The notes under the pieces were generated by a model, which saw only the letters and a program-made list of their open reading frames with translations, ran no database searches and was not told the origin of the DNA. Position numbers and translations under genes: made by a program. A stretch of 64,000 bases of DNA from Caballeronia novacaledonica (GTDB taxonomy: Bacteria; Pseudomonadota; Gammaproteobacteria; Burkholderiales; Burkholderiaceae): positions 1 to 64,000 of the forward strand of contig NZ_OGTP01000001.1 in assembly GCF_900258035.1 (NCBI RefSeq), read 5' to 3'. Numbering within the stretch: position 1 is the stretch's first letter; the number at the start of each line of letters is the position of its first letter. Positions 1 to 8,574 of the stretch are shown here, piece by piece.

Positions 1-74
1 CGAACAGGACCGTGAAACGACTCCACGCCGATGATAGTGCGGATTCCCGTGTGAAAGTAGGTAATCGTCAGGCT
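1..74 (+). rRNA. rrf: 5S ribosomal RNA, 3' part (5' end outside window)
   Basis: The first ~74 bases match the 3' two thirds of a betaproteobacterial 5S rRNA, from the conserved CCGAACAGGACCGTGAAACG segment to the closing GTCAGGC arm that would pair with the missing 5' GCCTGGTGA-type end. A strong intrinsic terminator follows within 20 bases, as expected at the end of an rrn operon. The exact 3' end (about 72-76) is an estimate. Confidence 0.93.
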
Positions 75-89
75 CCTTATGCTGCAAAC

Positions 90-120
90 AAAAACCCCAC
101 CCCACAAAGGTGGGGTTTTT
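90..120 (+). terminator. Intrinsic terminator of the rRNA operon
   Basis: A 12-bp perfect stem (AAAAACCCCACC with GGTGGGGTTTTT) encloses a 7-base loop and ends in five T. It lies directly behind the 5S rRNA, so it most likely ends the rRNA operon. The A-rich left arm makes it potentially bidirectional. Confidence 0.9.
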
Positions 121-232
121 GCGTTGGGAGCGGCGAATTTCCGACACCATCCCATCTCCGGGGCAGGGTTTCAGTCGGTAGAATGGTGCCGAAAGGTTGT
201 ACCCATCATGCCGACCCCCTCCCGGAGCGCAT

Positions 233-877
233 ATGAGAACGAGCCTGTTGATTGCCGCCGTCAGCGCCGCATTGCTTTTCACAGCATGCGGCAAGAAGAA
301 CGACGCAAGCGAGTCCAGCCTGGGCGAAGCGATTTCCGCCGACATGAAAACGAATCGCGGCCTGCTATGCCTGAATCGAAGCGGTCGCGGCCCATATGCG
401 TTCCCATCCGCCTATAGCAACCGCGATCTCAACGAGTATTCAGCGGCCGCCCTCCGAGAACAACTCGCCGCGCTCGAGAAAAGCGGACTCATTGCCCGCG
501 CGGCGCCGACATCGGCGAACGCCAACGCCAAGCAAAACGGCATTGCGTACGGCCTCACTGGCGAAGGGCAGAAGTATGCGGTCGAAACCAACCGGCCCGC
601 TGGCGACCCCAACGCCACGAGCGACCCGCGCGCCTGGATGCTTTGCTACGCGCACGTCAAGCTGGATAAGGTCGTCGGCTGGACCGAACCCGATCCGACC
701 GCCCATCGCTCGGAAGTTACCTACACCTACAAGCTCGAAAGCGTCGCCCCGTGGATGGACGATCGCGACATCAAACGCGCTTTTCCCGACGTGACCGCCG
801 CCGACCGCGAAGCCGGCGAAACGAAGCTGCACATCATCCTGGAGCAGCGCGAGGATGGCTGGGTGCGGGTGGACTGA
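233..877 (+). CDS. Putative lipoprotein of unknown function
   Basis: The 214-residue product begins with a short lipoprotein signal peptide: MRTSLL, a hydrophobic stretch, then the lipobox LFTAC, with the acylated Cys at residue 19. I chose the ATG at 233 because it puts the signal peptide at the very N terminus; an upstream in-frame ATG at 197 would add 12 residues in front of it. The mature part is hydrophilic with no motif I recognise, and its C terminus looks like a beta-rich soluble domain. It probably sits in the periplasm anchored to a membrane. It stands alone between the rRNA terminator and the LacI-type gene. Function is unknown. Confidence 0.75.
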   Translation: MRTSLLIAAVSAALLFTACGKKNDASESSLGEAISADMKTNRGLLCLNRSGRGPYAFPSAYSNRDLNEYSAAALREQLAALEKSGLIARAAPTSANANAKQNGIAYGLTGEGQKYAVETNRPAGDPNATSDPRAWMLCYAHVKLDKVVGWTEPDPTAHRSEVTYTYKLESVAPWMDDRDIKRAFPDVTAADREAGETKLHIILEQREDGWVRVD

Positions 878-908
878 TCGCACCAACTCTGCTTCCTCGA
901 TCACACGC

Positions 909-1949
909 ATGCCGCCTTCATTCTTCGATCCTTCCGCCGGCCCGCCACGCATGTCCGACGTCGCGCGCCTCGCCGGCGTGTCGAAGATGACGGTCTCCCG
1001 CGTACTCGCCGGCCACAGCGTCGCGGAGACCACGCGCGAACGCGTGCAACAAGCAATCGACGAACTCGGCTACGTCGCCGATGCCGCCGCCGGCGCCTTG
1101 TCGTCCGGACGCTCGGAGTTCGTCGCCGTGCTGGTTCCGTCGCTCGCAAGCTCGAATTTCTCGGACACGGTACGCGGACTTTCCGCGTCGCTCGAACCGC
1201 ACGGACTGCAATTGCTGATCGGCGACACGGACTACCATCTCGATCGCGAGGAACGCCTCGTGCGCTCGATGCTGCGTCATCAGCCGCGCTGCATCGCGCT
1301 GACGGGTTCGCGTCATACCGAATCGACCCGCACGCTGCTGCGCCGCTCAGGCGTCCCCGTCGTGGAGATGTGGGATTGGCCTTCCGATCCGATCGATGCC
1401 GCCGTCGGCTTCTCCAACGTCAGCGCCGCGAAAGAGATGGTGCGGTATCTGGCGCATAAAGGTCACGCACGTATCGGTTTTATCGGCGGTGCGAGCGAGC
1501 TGGACCGGCGCGGCCTGGATCGTCTGAAGGGCTTTCGCTCGCAGATGAAGGCGCTCGGTCTCGACGACGAACGCATCGTTCGTCTGGGCGATTCTCCCAT
1601 CACGATGAGTCACGGCGGCCCCGCGATGGCCGCCTTGCTCGACACCTGGCCCGACACGCAAGCCGTGATGTGCGTGAGCGACATGTCCGCGTTCGGCGCG
1701 ATAATGGAATGTCATCGGCGCGGCCTCGTCGTGCCGGACGATATCGCCGTCGCGGGCTTCGGCAATTTCGAAGTGGCCGCGTGCTGCACGCCATCGATCA
1801 CGACGGTTTCCGTAGACGCATACGGCATCGGCTTGCGCACCGGCGCGACCTTGCTCGCGGCGCTGGAAGCGCGCGAACAAGGCATCGCGGAACCTTCGGG
1901 CAAGCGCGTGCGCGTAGCCTATTCCGTGGTGCCGCGCGAAAGCGCCTGA
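909..1949 (+). CDS. LacI-family transcriptional regulator of the pentose-oxidation genes
   Basis: The 346-residue product has a LacI/GntR-type helix-turn-helix near its N terminus (SDVARLAGVSKMTVSRVLAG) followed by a periplasmic-binding-protein-like sensor domain; GFGNFEVAA and TTVSVDAYGIG are typical C-terminal signatures. The KMTVSR recognition helix resembles gluconate repressor GntR. A GntR-type palindrome lies between this gene and the downstream dehydratase, so it probably represses that gene and is released by a sugar or sugar acid. The analogous Caulobacter xylose operon is also controlled by a LacI-family protein. The start is uncertain: ATG at 855, 909 or 951 are all possible and none has a good ribosome binding site. 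I used 909. Confidence 0.85.
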   Translation: MPPSFFDPSAGPPRMSDVARLAGVSKMTVSRVLAGHSVAETTRERVQQAIDELGYVADAAAGALSSGRSEFVAVLVPSLASSNFSDTVRGLSASLEPHGLQLLIGDTDYHLDREERLVRSMLRHQPRCIALTGSRHTESTRTLLRRSGVPVVEMWDWPSDPIDAAVGFSNVSAAKEMVRYLAHKGHARIGFIGGASELDRRGLDRLKGFRSQMKALGLDDERIVRLGDSPITMSHGGPAMAALLDTWPDTQAVMCVSDMSAFGAIMECHRRGLVVPDDIAVAGFGNFEVAACCTPSITTVSVDAYGIGLRTGATLLAALEAREQGIAEPSGKRVRVAYSVVPRESA

Positions 1950-1991
1950 GCCGAAGCAGGGCGGCGATTGCGTGCTAACATCGATCGAAAT

Positions 1992-2003
1992 GTTACCGGT
2001 AAC
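1992..2003 (+). promoter_or_regulatory. LacI/GntR-type operator upstream of the dehydratase gene
   Basis: GTTACCGGTAAC is a perfect 12-bp palindrome with a central CG, in the context ATGTTACCGGTAACGA. This matches the operator half-sites bound by GntR-like LacI-family repressors. It lies 24 bases before the ATG of the dehydratase gene, close to where repression would block transcription start, and behind the LacI-family gene. A ribosome binding site (ACGGAGA) follows at about 2014-2020. Confidence 0.75.
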
Positions 2004-2026
2004 GAAAAGATAAACGGAGACGCCCC

Positions 2027-3811
2027 ATGCCCGAACATAATCCGAAGCGCCTGCGCAGTCAGGAGTGGTTCGACGATCCCTCGCACGCCGACATGACCGC
2101 GCTATACGTCGAGCGTTTCATGAACTACGGCCTGACGCGCGAGGAGTTGCAATCCGGTCGTCCGATCATCGGCATTGCGCAGACCGGCAGCGATCTTGCG
2201 CCCTGCAATCGGCATCACATCGAACTCGCCGCGCGCACGAAGGCGGGCATTCGCGATGCCGGCGGCATCCCGATGGAATTTCCCGTGCATCCGCTCGCGG
2301 AGCAGAGCCGCCGTCCGACCGCCGCGCTCGACCGCAATCTCGCTTATCTCGGACTCGTCGAGATCCTGCACGGCTTTCCGCTCGATGGCGTCGTGCTCAC
2401 CACGGGTTGCGACAAGACCACGCCCGCGTGCCTGATGGCCGCCGCCACCGTCGACATGCCCGCGATCGTGCTCTCGGGCGGTCCGATGCTCGACGGCTGG
2501 TACGAAGGCAAGCGCGTCGGTTCGGGCACCGTGATCTGGCATGCGCGCAATCTGCTCGCGGCGGGCGAGATCGATTACGAAGGCTTCATGCGCCTGACGA
2601 CCGCGTCGTCGCCGTCGATCGGACATTGCAACACGATGGGCACCGCGCTCTCGATGAACAGCCTCGCCGAAGCGCTCGGCATGTCGCTGCCGACGTGCGC
2701 GAGCATTCCCGCTGCGTATCGCGAGCGCGGGCAGATGGCGTACGCGACGGGCAAGCGCATCGTCGATATGGTGCGCGAAGATCTGAAGCCGTCGAAGATC
2801 ATGACGCACGACGCGTTCATCAACGCGATCGTGGTTGCGTCCGCGCTCGGTGCATCGACGAACTGCCCGCCGCATCTGATCGCGATTGCGCGGCACATGG
2901 GCATCGAATTGAGTCTCGACGACTGGCAACGCCACGGCGAACAGGTGCCGCTCATCGTGAACTGCATGCCCGCCGGCGAATATCTTGGCGAGAGCTTTCA
3001 TCGCTCGGGCGGGGTGCCCGCGGTCATGCGGCAACTCGATAAAGCGGGGCTCATCAGGCGCGATTGTGTGACCGTATCGGGCCGCACGATCGGCGAGATC
3101 GCGAACGATGCGCCGCCCGCGGACAACGAAGTAATTCGGACTACGGATGATCCGCTGAAGCATGGCGCGGGCTTCATGGTGCTGTCGGGCAATTTCTTCG
3201 ACAGCGCCATCATGAAGATGTCCGTCGTCGGCGATGCGTTCAGAGAGACGTATTTGAGCGAGCCCGGCGCGGAGAACGCGTTCGAGACGCGCGCGATCGT
3301 CTTCGATGGTCCCGAGGATTATCACGCGCGCATCAACGATCCGTCGCTCGACATCGACGAGCATTGCATCCTCGTGATTCGCGGCTGCGGCACGGTCGGT
3401 TATCCGGGGAGCGCGGAAGTCGTGAACATGGCGCCGCCCGCCGAGCTGATCAAACGCGGCATCGATTCGTTGCCGTGCATGGGCGATGGACGGCAGAGCG
3501 GCACATCCGCGAGCCCGTCGATTCTCAACATGTCGCCCGAATCCGCGGTGGGCGGCGGTCTCGCGCTCCTGCGCACGAACGACAGAATTCGCGTCGATCT
3601 GAACGCGCGCAGCGTGAACGTGCTGCTCGACGAAGCCGAGCTCGAAAGCCGCCGCGCGCAGGCGGCATACGCCGCGCCGGTTGCGCAAACGCCGTGGCAG
3701 GAGTTGTATCGGCAAACCGTGGGGCAGCTCTCGACGGGCGGATGTCTCGAGCCCGCGACGCTGTATCTGAAGGTGATCGAAACGCGCGGCAATCCGCGTC
3801 ATTCACATTGA
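2027..3811 (+). CDS. xylD: IlvD/Edd-family dehydratase, probable D-xylonate dehydratase
   Basis: The 594-residue protein belongs to the IlvD/Edd dehydratases, which remove water from aldonic acids with an Fe-S cluster and Mg2+. From memory it resembles Caulobacter XylD along the whole length: an RFMNYG start, IIGIAQTGSDLAPCN, TTGCDKTTPA, SIGHCNTMGTA, and a C terminus ending in an R-H-x-H tail. The presumed cluster ligands Cys60, Cys128 and Cys201 are present. The likely reaction is D-xylonate to 2-keto-3-deoxy-xylonate in the Weimberg/Dahms route; L-arabinonate or a related acid is an alternative. It forms a two-gene unit with the SDR dehydrogenase 10 bp downstream and is preceded by a LacI-type operator. 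The later pathway enzymes (xylX, xylA, xylC) are not in this window. Confidence 0.85.
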   Translation: MPEHNPKRLRSQEWFDDPSHADMTALYVERFMNYGLTREELQSGRPIIGIAQTGSDLAPCNRHHIELAARTKAGIRDAGGIPMEFPVHPLAEQSRRPTAALDRNLAYLGLVEILHGFPLDGVVLTTGCDKTTPACLMAAATVDMPAIVLSGGPMLDGWYEGKRVGSGTVIWHARNLLAAGEIDYEGFMRLTTASSPSIGHCNTMGTALSMNSLAEALGMSLPTCASIPAAYRERGQMAYATGKRIVDMVREDLKPSKIMTHDAFINAIVVASALGASTNCPPHLIAIARHMGIELSLDDWQRHGEQVPLIVNCMPAGEYLGESFHRSGGVPAVMRQLDKAGLIRRDCVTVSGRTIGEIANDAPPADNEVIRTTDDPLKHGAGFMVLSGNFFDSAIMKMSVVGDAFRETYLSEPGAENAFETRAIVFDGPEDYHARINDPSLDIDEHCILVIRGCGTVGYPGSAEVVNMAPPAELIKRGIDSLPCMGDGRQSGTSASPSILNMSPESAVGGGLALLRTNDRIRVDLNARSVNVLLDEAELESRRAQAAYAAPVAQTPWQELYRQTVGQLSTGGCLEPATLYLKVIETRGNPRHSH

Positions 3812-3821
3812 GCGAGCCGCC

Positions 3822-4589
3822 ATGTCCTACGCCATCTATCCAAGCCTTGCGGACAAACGCGTCGTCGTGACGGGCGGCGGCAGCGGCATCGGCGCGGCGA
3901 TCGTCGAGGCGTTCGCGAAGCAGGGCGCGCGTGTGTTCTTCATCGATGTCGCCGAGGCGGATTCGCGCCAGCTCGAACACGCGCTCGCAAGCGAGAAGCA
4001 TGCGCCGAAGTTTCTGCATTGCGATCTGCGCGAGGCGGCCGCCATCGAAAAGGCTTTCGACGACATCGCGAGCGAAGCCGGCTCCATCGACGTGCTGGTC
4101 AACAACGCCGCGAACGACGACCGTCATCAGTGGGACAGCGTGAGCGCCGCGTACTGGGACGAGCGCATGGCCGTCAACCTGCGGCATCAGTTCTTCTGTG
4201 CGCAGGCCGCCGCAAAACGCATGCGCGCGCAAAAGCGCGGCGCGATCGTGAACATGGGCTCGATTTCGTGGCATCTCGCGTTGCCCGATCTCACGCTCTA
4301 CATGACCGCGAAGGCCGCGATCGAAGGGCTCACGCGCGGGCTCGCGCGCGAACTCGGCGAGCACGGTATCCGCGTGAACACGGTGATTCCGGGCGCCGTG
4401 CGCACGCCGCGTCAGATGAAGATGTGGCAGTCGCCCGAAAGCGAGGCGACGCTCCTCGCGCAGCAATGTCTGCACGCGCGGATCGATCCGGAGCACATCG
4501 CGCGCATGGTGCTGTTCCTCGCCTCCGACGACGCGGCACGCTGCACCGCGCGCGATTATTACGTCGACGCGGGCTGGTTCGGAACGTAA
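3822..4589 (+). CDS. xylB: SDR-family pentose 1-dehydrogenase, probable D-xylose dehydrogenase
   Basis: The 255-residue short-chain dehydrogenase has the NAD(P)-binding TGGGSGIG motif near residue 17, NNAAND near 94, catalytic Ser147 in MGSISWHL, and Tyr160 and Lys164 in LYMTAK. The overall sequence, including IYPSL at the start, NDDRH in the middle, GSISWHL and the ending YYVDAGWFGT, is close to what I recall of Caulobacter XylB, which oxidises D-xylose to xylonolactone. It follows the probable xylonate dehydratase by 10 bp, so the two would catalyse consecutive steps. The sugar could also be L-arabinose or D-galactose. The stop codon lies inside a 16-bp perfect palindrome. Confidence 0.85.
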   Translation: MSYAIYPSLADKRVVVTGGGSGIGAAIVEAFAKQGARVFFIDVAEADSRQLEHALASEKHAPKFLHCDLREAAAIEKAFDDIASEAGSIDVLVNNAANDDRHQWDSVSAAYWDERMAVNLRHQFFCAQAAAKRMRAQKRGAIVNMGSISWHLALPDLTLYMTAKAAIEGLTRGLARELGEHGIRVNTVIPGAVRTPRQMKMWQSPESEATLLAQQCLHARIDPEHIARMVLFLASDDAARCTARDYYVDAGWFGT

Positions 4590-4599
4590 CGCGTTACGT
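4584..4599. promoter_or_regulatory. 16-bp perfect palindrome over the xylB stop codon
   Basis: ACGTAACGCGTTACGT is perfectly palindromic and covers the TAA of the xylose-dehydrogenase-like gene. It has the size and central CG of a LacI-family operator and uses the same GTAAC/GTTAC elements as the upstream operator, though in reversed order. There is no loop and no T-run, so it is not a normal terminator. Function is uncertain. Confidence 0.35.
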
Positions 4600-4604
4600 T
4601 ACGT

Positions 4605-4937
4605 TCAGATGCGCGCATCGCGGCGTCGCGCGACTTTCGGCGTCGTTTTGACTATCGGCATCGTGCCGTTTTCGATGTAGTGCTGCACGGCATCGGCGGC
4701 TTCGTGGTAATCGCGTTCGTCGAGCCAATGCCAGACCGCCGCGAGAAAGAGACCGAGCCCTTCATGCCCGCAATGGGCAATCAGCGCGGCGATGCCTTCC
4801 GCGAGCGCCTCGTTGCGGCCTTCGGGCCGCAGCGCGCTCGCCACATGCGATGCCGCGCGCGACACCAGCATCGCGTGCATCGGATGCAATTGCGGGTTGA
4901 ACGTGCGTACGGCGTTTTTTCTTTGACTGCTGCCCAT
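4605..4937 (-). CDS. Conserved hypothetical protein, 110 residues
   Basis: I chose the ATG at 4937 because a strong ribosome binding site (GGGGG) lies just in front; the longer reading frame up to 5048 has no such signal. The product starts MGSSQRKNAVRTF and is a small soluble, mostly helical protein with several His and Trp residues (HCGHEGLGLF, WHWLDERDY). No signal peptide or membrane segment is visible, and I do not recognise the family. It is convergent with the xylB-like gene and divergent from the metallohydrolase gene. Confidence 0.65.
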   Translation of the reverse strand: MGSSQRKNAVRTFNPQLHPMHAMLVSRAASHVASALRPEGRNEALAEGIAALIAHCGHEGLGLFLAAVWHWLDERDYHEAADAVQHYIENGTMPIVKTTPKVARRRDARI

Positions 4938-5181
4938 GAATCCCCCGTTGCTGGCACCGGCGTGCTGCGTTTGTTTTTTCGATAGCGCTTTTCTCAGCGC
5001 CGGGGTGGGCTTACGCAAGAAGCGGGCCGGCGCGATGTTTTGCCTCAATCATTTGCGGTCGCGCCTTATGCGACGGCGGAGCGCGTTTCTTGCTGTGATT
5101 GCAGAGAAAAGCGCGAAAAGGCAACGGCACAAGCATTTCGTACAATCGAAGCGCTCCGCGCGGCACACAATCCATCAAAAC

Positions 5182-6348
5182 ATGCGTCTTATGTCCTACT
5201 TTTGGTCGACCGTGTTCATGCGAAGCCCACACGCCGCGTTATGCGCACTCGCGCTTCTCGCGAGTTGCTCGTCAGGCACGACCGCGCGCAGCGGGGAACC
5301 CGCGTCCGCGCCGGAATCGCAACAGCCGCAACCGCTGCACCACGCGAAGCACACGTCGTCCGGCTACGAGAACAACTACGGTGATCTGCCGCGGCAATCG
5401 TTTTTGAAGTGGCGCTGGGAGCGCTTCACGCAAGGCTTGCCGAAGGCGCCCGCGGACGGCTATCACTTTCCGATGGCGCATCCCGACATCGCGTGGCTCA
5501 AGGCCAACCGCACCACCGATACGCTCACGTGGATCGGTCATGCGACCGCGCTGGTGCAGATCGACGGCGCGAACATCCTCACCGATCCCATGTTCTCCGA
5601 ACGCGCGTCGCCGTTCTCGTTCGCGGGCCCGAAGCGTAAGACGCCGCCCGGGCTCACGCTCGATGAGTTGCCGCACATCGACATCGTGCTGATCTCGCAC
5701 AATCACTACGATCATCTCGACAAGCCCAGCATCGAGGCGCTCAACCGGCAGGCGGGCGGCCCGCCGCGCTTTCTCGTGCCGCTCGGCATCAGACGGTGGA
5801 TGAACGACATCGGCGTGACGAACGTCGAGGAACTCGACTGGAGCGACGAGACGCATGCCGCCGGACTCGATCTCTGGTTCGTGCCGAGTCAGCACTGGTC
5901 GGCGCGCACTCCGTTCGACCGCGCGGAAACGCTGTGGGGCGGCTGGGTCGTGAAGACGCCGGCGGACGCGGCGCATCCCTACGCGTTCTATTTCGCGGGC
6001 GACACAGGCTATTCGCCGGATTTCCGCGATATCGGCGCGCGTTTCGGCGGGTTCGATCTCGCGCTGATTCCGGTCGGCGCCTACGATCCGCGCTGGTTCA
6101 TGCATGCGCAACACGTCGATCCCGAGGAAGCGGTGCGTATCTTTCAGGACGTGCACGCGAAGAAAGCGATCGGCATTCACTGGGGTTCGTTCGAACTGAC
6201 CGACGAGCTGCTCGACGAGCCGCCGCGCCGTCTCGCAGACGCGGTGCGCCGCGCGGGCCTGCCCGCGGACGCATTCACCGTGCTGAAACACGGCGAAACG
6301 ATTCACCTCGACACGCCCGGCTCAAGCGCGGCCACAATCGGCCGATAA
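5182..6348 (+). CDS. Metallo-beta-lactamase-fold hydrolase, NAPE-PLD/UlaG-like, lipoprotein-type signal
   Basis: The 388-residue protein has an N-terminal lipoprotein signal (LCALALLASCSS) followed by an MBL-fold domain. The metal-binding motif HNHYDHLD, the upstream TWIGHATALVQIDG and ILTDPMFSERASP segments, and AGDTGYSPDF with a late HWGSF are characteristic of the MBL branch that includes N-acyl-phosphatidylethanolamine phospholipase D-like proteins. It is probably a periplasmic, membrane-anchored metal-dependent phosphodiesterase or lipid hydrolase; the substrate is unknown. The start could be the ATG at 5182, 5191 or 5218, all of which keep the lipobox. A TACAAT -10-like element lies at 5141-5146. 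It is a single-gene unit ahead of the wsp operon. Confidence 0.8.
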   Translation: MRLMSYFWSTVFMRSPHAALCALALLASCSSGTTARSGEPASAPESQQPQPLHHAKHTSSGYENNYGDLPRQSFLKWRWERFTQGLPKAPADGYHFPMAHPDIAWLKANRTTDTLTWIGHATALVQIDGANILTDPMFSERASPFSFAGPKRKTPPGLTLDELPHIDIVLISHNHYDHLDKPSIEALNRQAGGPPRFLVPLGIRRWMNDIGVTNVEELDWSDETHAAGLDLWFVPSQHWSARTPFDRAETLWGGWVVKTPADAAHPYAFYFAGDTGYSPDFRDIGARFGGFDLALIPVGAYDPRWFMHAQHVDPEEAVRIFQDVHAKKAIGIHWGSFELTDELLDEPPRRLADAVRRAGLPADAFTVLKHGETIHLDTPGSSAATIGR

Positions 6349-6367
6349 CACGCTCTGGCAGTGCGGC

Positions 6368-6395
6368 TTTCACGCGCACGAATTCATCCTACAAT
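6368..6395 (+). promoter_or_regulatory. Putative sigma-70 promoter of the wsp operon
   Basis: A TACAAT -10-like hexamer at 6390-6395 is preceded, with a 16-bp spacer, by TTTCAC, a weak -35-like hexamer. It lies 72 bases before the GTG start of wspA and behind the stop of the preceding gene. This is sequence resemblance only. Confidence 0.35.
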
Positions 6396-6467
6396 TGAGA
6401 CGCCTGTTATCGAGGCGGGCTCGCGGTTGCGCGGCAATCGTCTTTATCCACTGATGGGGTTCATCGC

Positions 6468-8093
6468 GTGAAGCAACTGTCCATTCGGCACCGCATTCTG
6501 GCCAGCTTCGGCATCATCCTTTCGCTGATGCTCGTCATGGCGGCACTGTCGTACACGCTGCTCGGCGGAATCGATCGTGAGGCGAAGAGCCTCGAAGACG
6601 ATTCGATGCTCGGCTTCTCGCTTTCCGCCGATCTGCGCGCGGCGTGGTTCGAGAACTACACGATCACGCAGCGGCTCGTCTTCATCGACAAGGACGCCGA
6701 GCAAATGCGCCGCGACACGCAGCGTCTCACCGAAACGCGCGCGACGATCGACAAGCTGATGGACACCTACGTGCCCACTATTTTCGAGGACGAAGACCGC
6801 CGCCTCTTCAACGATTTCAAGCGCCAGCGCGAGCTTTATATTCCGGTTCAGGACGAGACGCTGCGCGAACTCGCGAACTCGAAAGACACGGCCGCCGCGA
6901 CCTTCAACACACGCCTCGCGCCGATCTGGGAAGCGGGACAGACCGCGACGCGCGCGCTCGTCGAGCATAACGAGACCTTCAACGCGAAATCGGTGGAAAG
7001 CATTCGCGGCTCGGTGCAGAAGTCCGAGGTGACGCTCATCGTCATCATGCTGCTGGCGATCGCGGCGGCGGCGGTGCTCGGCTTCATGCTGATGAAGGCG
7101 CTGACGGTGCCGATGCTGCGCATGGTCGATGTCGTGGACCAGATGCGCACGGGCGACCTCACGCAGCGGCTCGCACTCGCGCGCCGCGACGAATTCGGCA
7201 CGCTGGAGGCGGGCTTCAACCGCATGACGGACGAACTGACGGGCCTCGTCAGCCAGGCGCAGAAGTCGGCGGTGCAGGTGACGACCTCGGTGTCCGAAAT
7301 CGCCGCGACCGCGCGGGAGCAGCAGGCCACCGCGAGCGAAACGGCCGCGACGACGACGGAAATCGGCGCGACCTCGCGCGAGATCTTCGCCACGGCGCGC
7401 GATCTCGTGCGCACGATGAACGAAGTGTCGGGCGTGGCGGAGCAATCGGCGGCGCTCGCGGGCACGGGTCAGGCGGGACTCACGCGCATGGAGGAAACCA
7501 TGCGCCTCGTGATGGAAGCGGCGGGCTCGGTGAACGGCAAGCTCGCGATCCTCAACGAGAAGGCGGGCAACATCAATCAGGTCGTCGCGACCATCACGAA
7601 AGTTGCGGATCAAACCAATTTGCTTTCGCTGAACGCGGCGATCGAGGCGGAGAAGGCGGGCGAATACGGACGCGGCTTCGCGGTCGTCGCGACCGAGATC
7701 CGCCGTCTCGCGGATCAGACGGCCGTCGCCACGTTCGACATCGAGCAAATGGTGAAGGAGATTCAGTCGGCCGTCGCGGCGGGCGTGATGGGCATGGACA
7801 AGTTCTCCGAGGAAGTGCGCCGCGGCATGCTCGACGTGCAGCAAGTGGGCGGCCAGCTTTCGCAGATCATCCATCAGGTGCAGACGCTCGCGCCGCGCGT
7901 CTCGATGATCAACGAAGGCATGCAGACGCAGGCCACCGGCGCGGACCAGATCTCGCAGGCGCTGTCGCAACTGTCCGAAGCCGCGCAGCAGACGGCCGAA
8001 TCGCTGCGCCAGTCGACGCAGGCGATCGACGATCTCACGCACGTCGCGAACGGCCTGCGCACGGGCGTGTCGCGTTTCAAGGTGGCTGCTTAA
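6468..8093 (+). CDS. wspA: WspA, methyl-accepting chemotaxis receptor of the surface-sensing system
   Basis: The 541-residue chemoreceptor has a membrane segment near residues 12-33, a periplasmic four-helix-type sensor region, a second membrane segment near 187-210, a HAMP domain ([23 protein letters not shown]), and a cytoplasmic signalling hairpin whose tip reads [21 protein letters not shown]. The conserved C-terminal part and the gene order behind it (CheW, CheR, CheW, CheA-REC, CheB, GGDEF regulator) identify it as WspA. The receptor responds to surface contact or envelope stress and activates WspE. I used the GTG start at 6468, preceded by GATGGGG; an ATG start giving the same N terminus is absent. 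Confidence 0.93.
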   Translation: MKQLSIRHRILASFGIILSLMLVMAALSYTLLGGIDREAKSLEDDSMLGFSLSADLRAAWFENYTITQRLVFIDKDAEQMRRDTQRLTETRATIDKLMDTYVPTIFEDEDRRLFNDFKRQRELYIPVQDETLRELANSKDTAAATFNTRLAPIWEAGQTATRALVEHNETFNAKSVESIRGSVQKSEVTLIVIMLLAIAAAAVLGFMLMKALTVPMLRMVDVVDQMRTGDLTQRLALARRDEFGTLEAGFNRMTDELTGLVSQAQKSAVQVTTSVSEIAATAREQQATASETAATTTEIGATSREIFATARDLVRTMNEVSGVAEQSAALAGTGQAGLTRMEETMRLVMEAAGSVNGKLAILNEKAGNINQVVATITKVADQTNLLSLNAAIEAEKAGEYGRGFAVVATEIRRLADQTAVATFDIEQMVKEIQSAVAAGVMGMDKFSEEVRRGMLDVQQVGGQLSQIIHQVQTLAPRVSMINEGMQTQATGADQISQALSQLSEAAQQTAESLRQSTQAIDDLTHVANGLRTGVSRFKVAA

Positions 8094-8103
8094 AGGCGCC
8101 GCG

Positions 8104-8574
8104 ATGCTCTTCGTCCAGTTCACGCTCGGCACCGACCGCTATCTGCTCGACAGCGCGCAGATCGAGCGCATGCTGCCGCTCGCGCCGCTGAAGGCGCTGC
8201 CGGGCGCGCCCGCGTGGGTCGCGGGCGTGCTCGATTACGAAGGCGCGAGCGTGCCCGTCGTCGATATCGCGGCGCTCGCGCTTGCGCGTCCATCGCAGGA
8301 GAGGCTGTCGACGCGGCTCGCGCTCGTCGCGTATCCGCGTGGCGGCGACGACGGCGCGACGACGCATCATCGGCTCGGCCTGCTGCTCGAACAGGCGACG
8401 CGCACCGTCACGTTCGATGCCGCGTCGTTCAGCGATGCGGGCATCGACACGCCGCACGCGCGCTACCTCGGCCCGCTCACGCGCGACGATGCGGGGCTGT
8501 TGCAATGGGTGCGCATCGAGCATCTGTTGCCCGGCGACGTGCAGGCGCTGCTCTTCGCGGCGAGCGACGCATGA
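8104..8574 (+). CDS. wspB: WspB, CheW-like adaptor
   Basis: The 156-residue single-domain CheW-like protein begins LFVQFTLGTDRYLLDSAQIERMLPL and contains WVAGVLDYEGASVPVVDIAAL, the typical CheW beta-barrel signature. It starts 10 bp behind wspA, and its stop overlaps the wspC start (ATGA). In the Wsp pathway WspB couples the receptor WspA to the histidine kinase WspE at the inner membrane. The function rests on family and operon position. Confidence 0.9.
   Translation: MLFVQFTLGTDRYLLDSAQIERMLPLAPLKALPGAPAWVAGVLDYEGASVPVVDIAALALARPSQERLSTRLALVAYPRGGDDGATTHHRLGLLLEQATRTVTFDAASFSDAGIDTPHARYLGPLTRDDAGLLQWVRIEHLLPGDVQALLFAASDA

Noticed and set aside
2102..3802. 566-codon minus-strand frame opposite the dehydratase gene
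   Set aside because: Same reason: Arg-rich shadow without any recognisable domain, opposite xylD.
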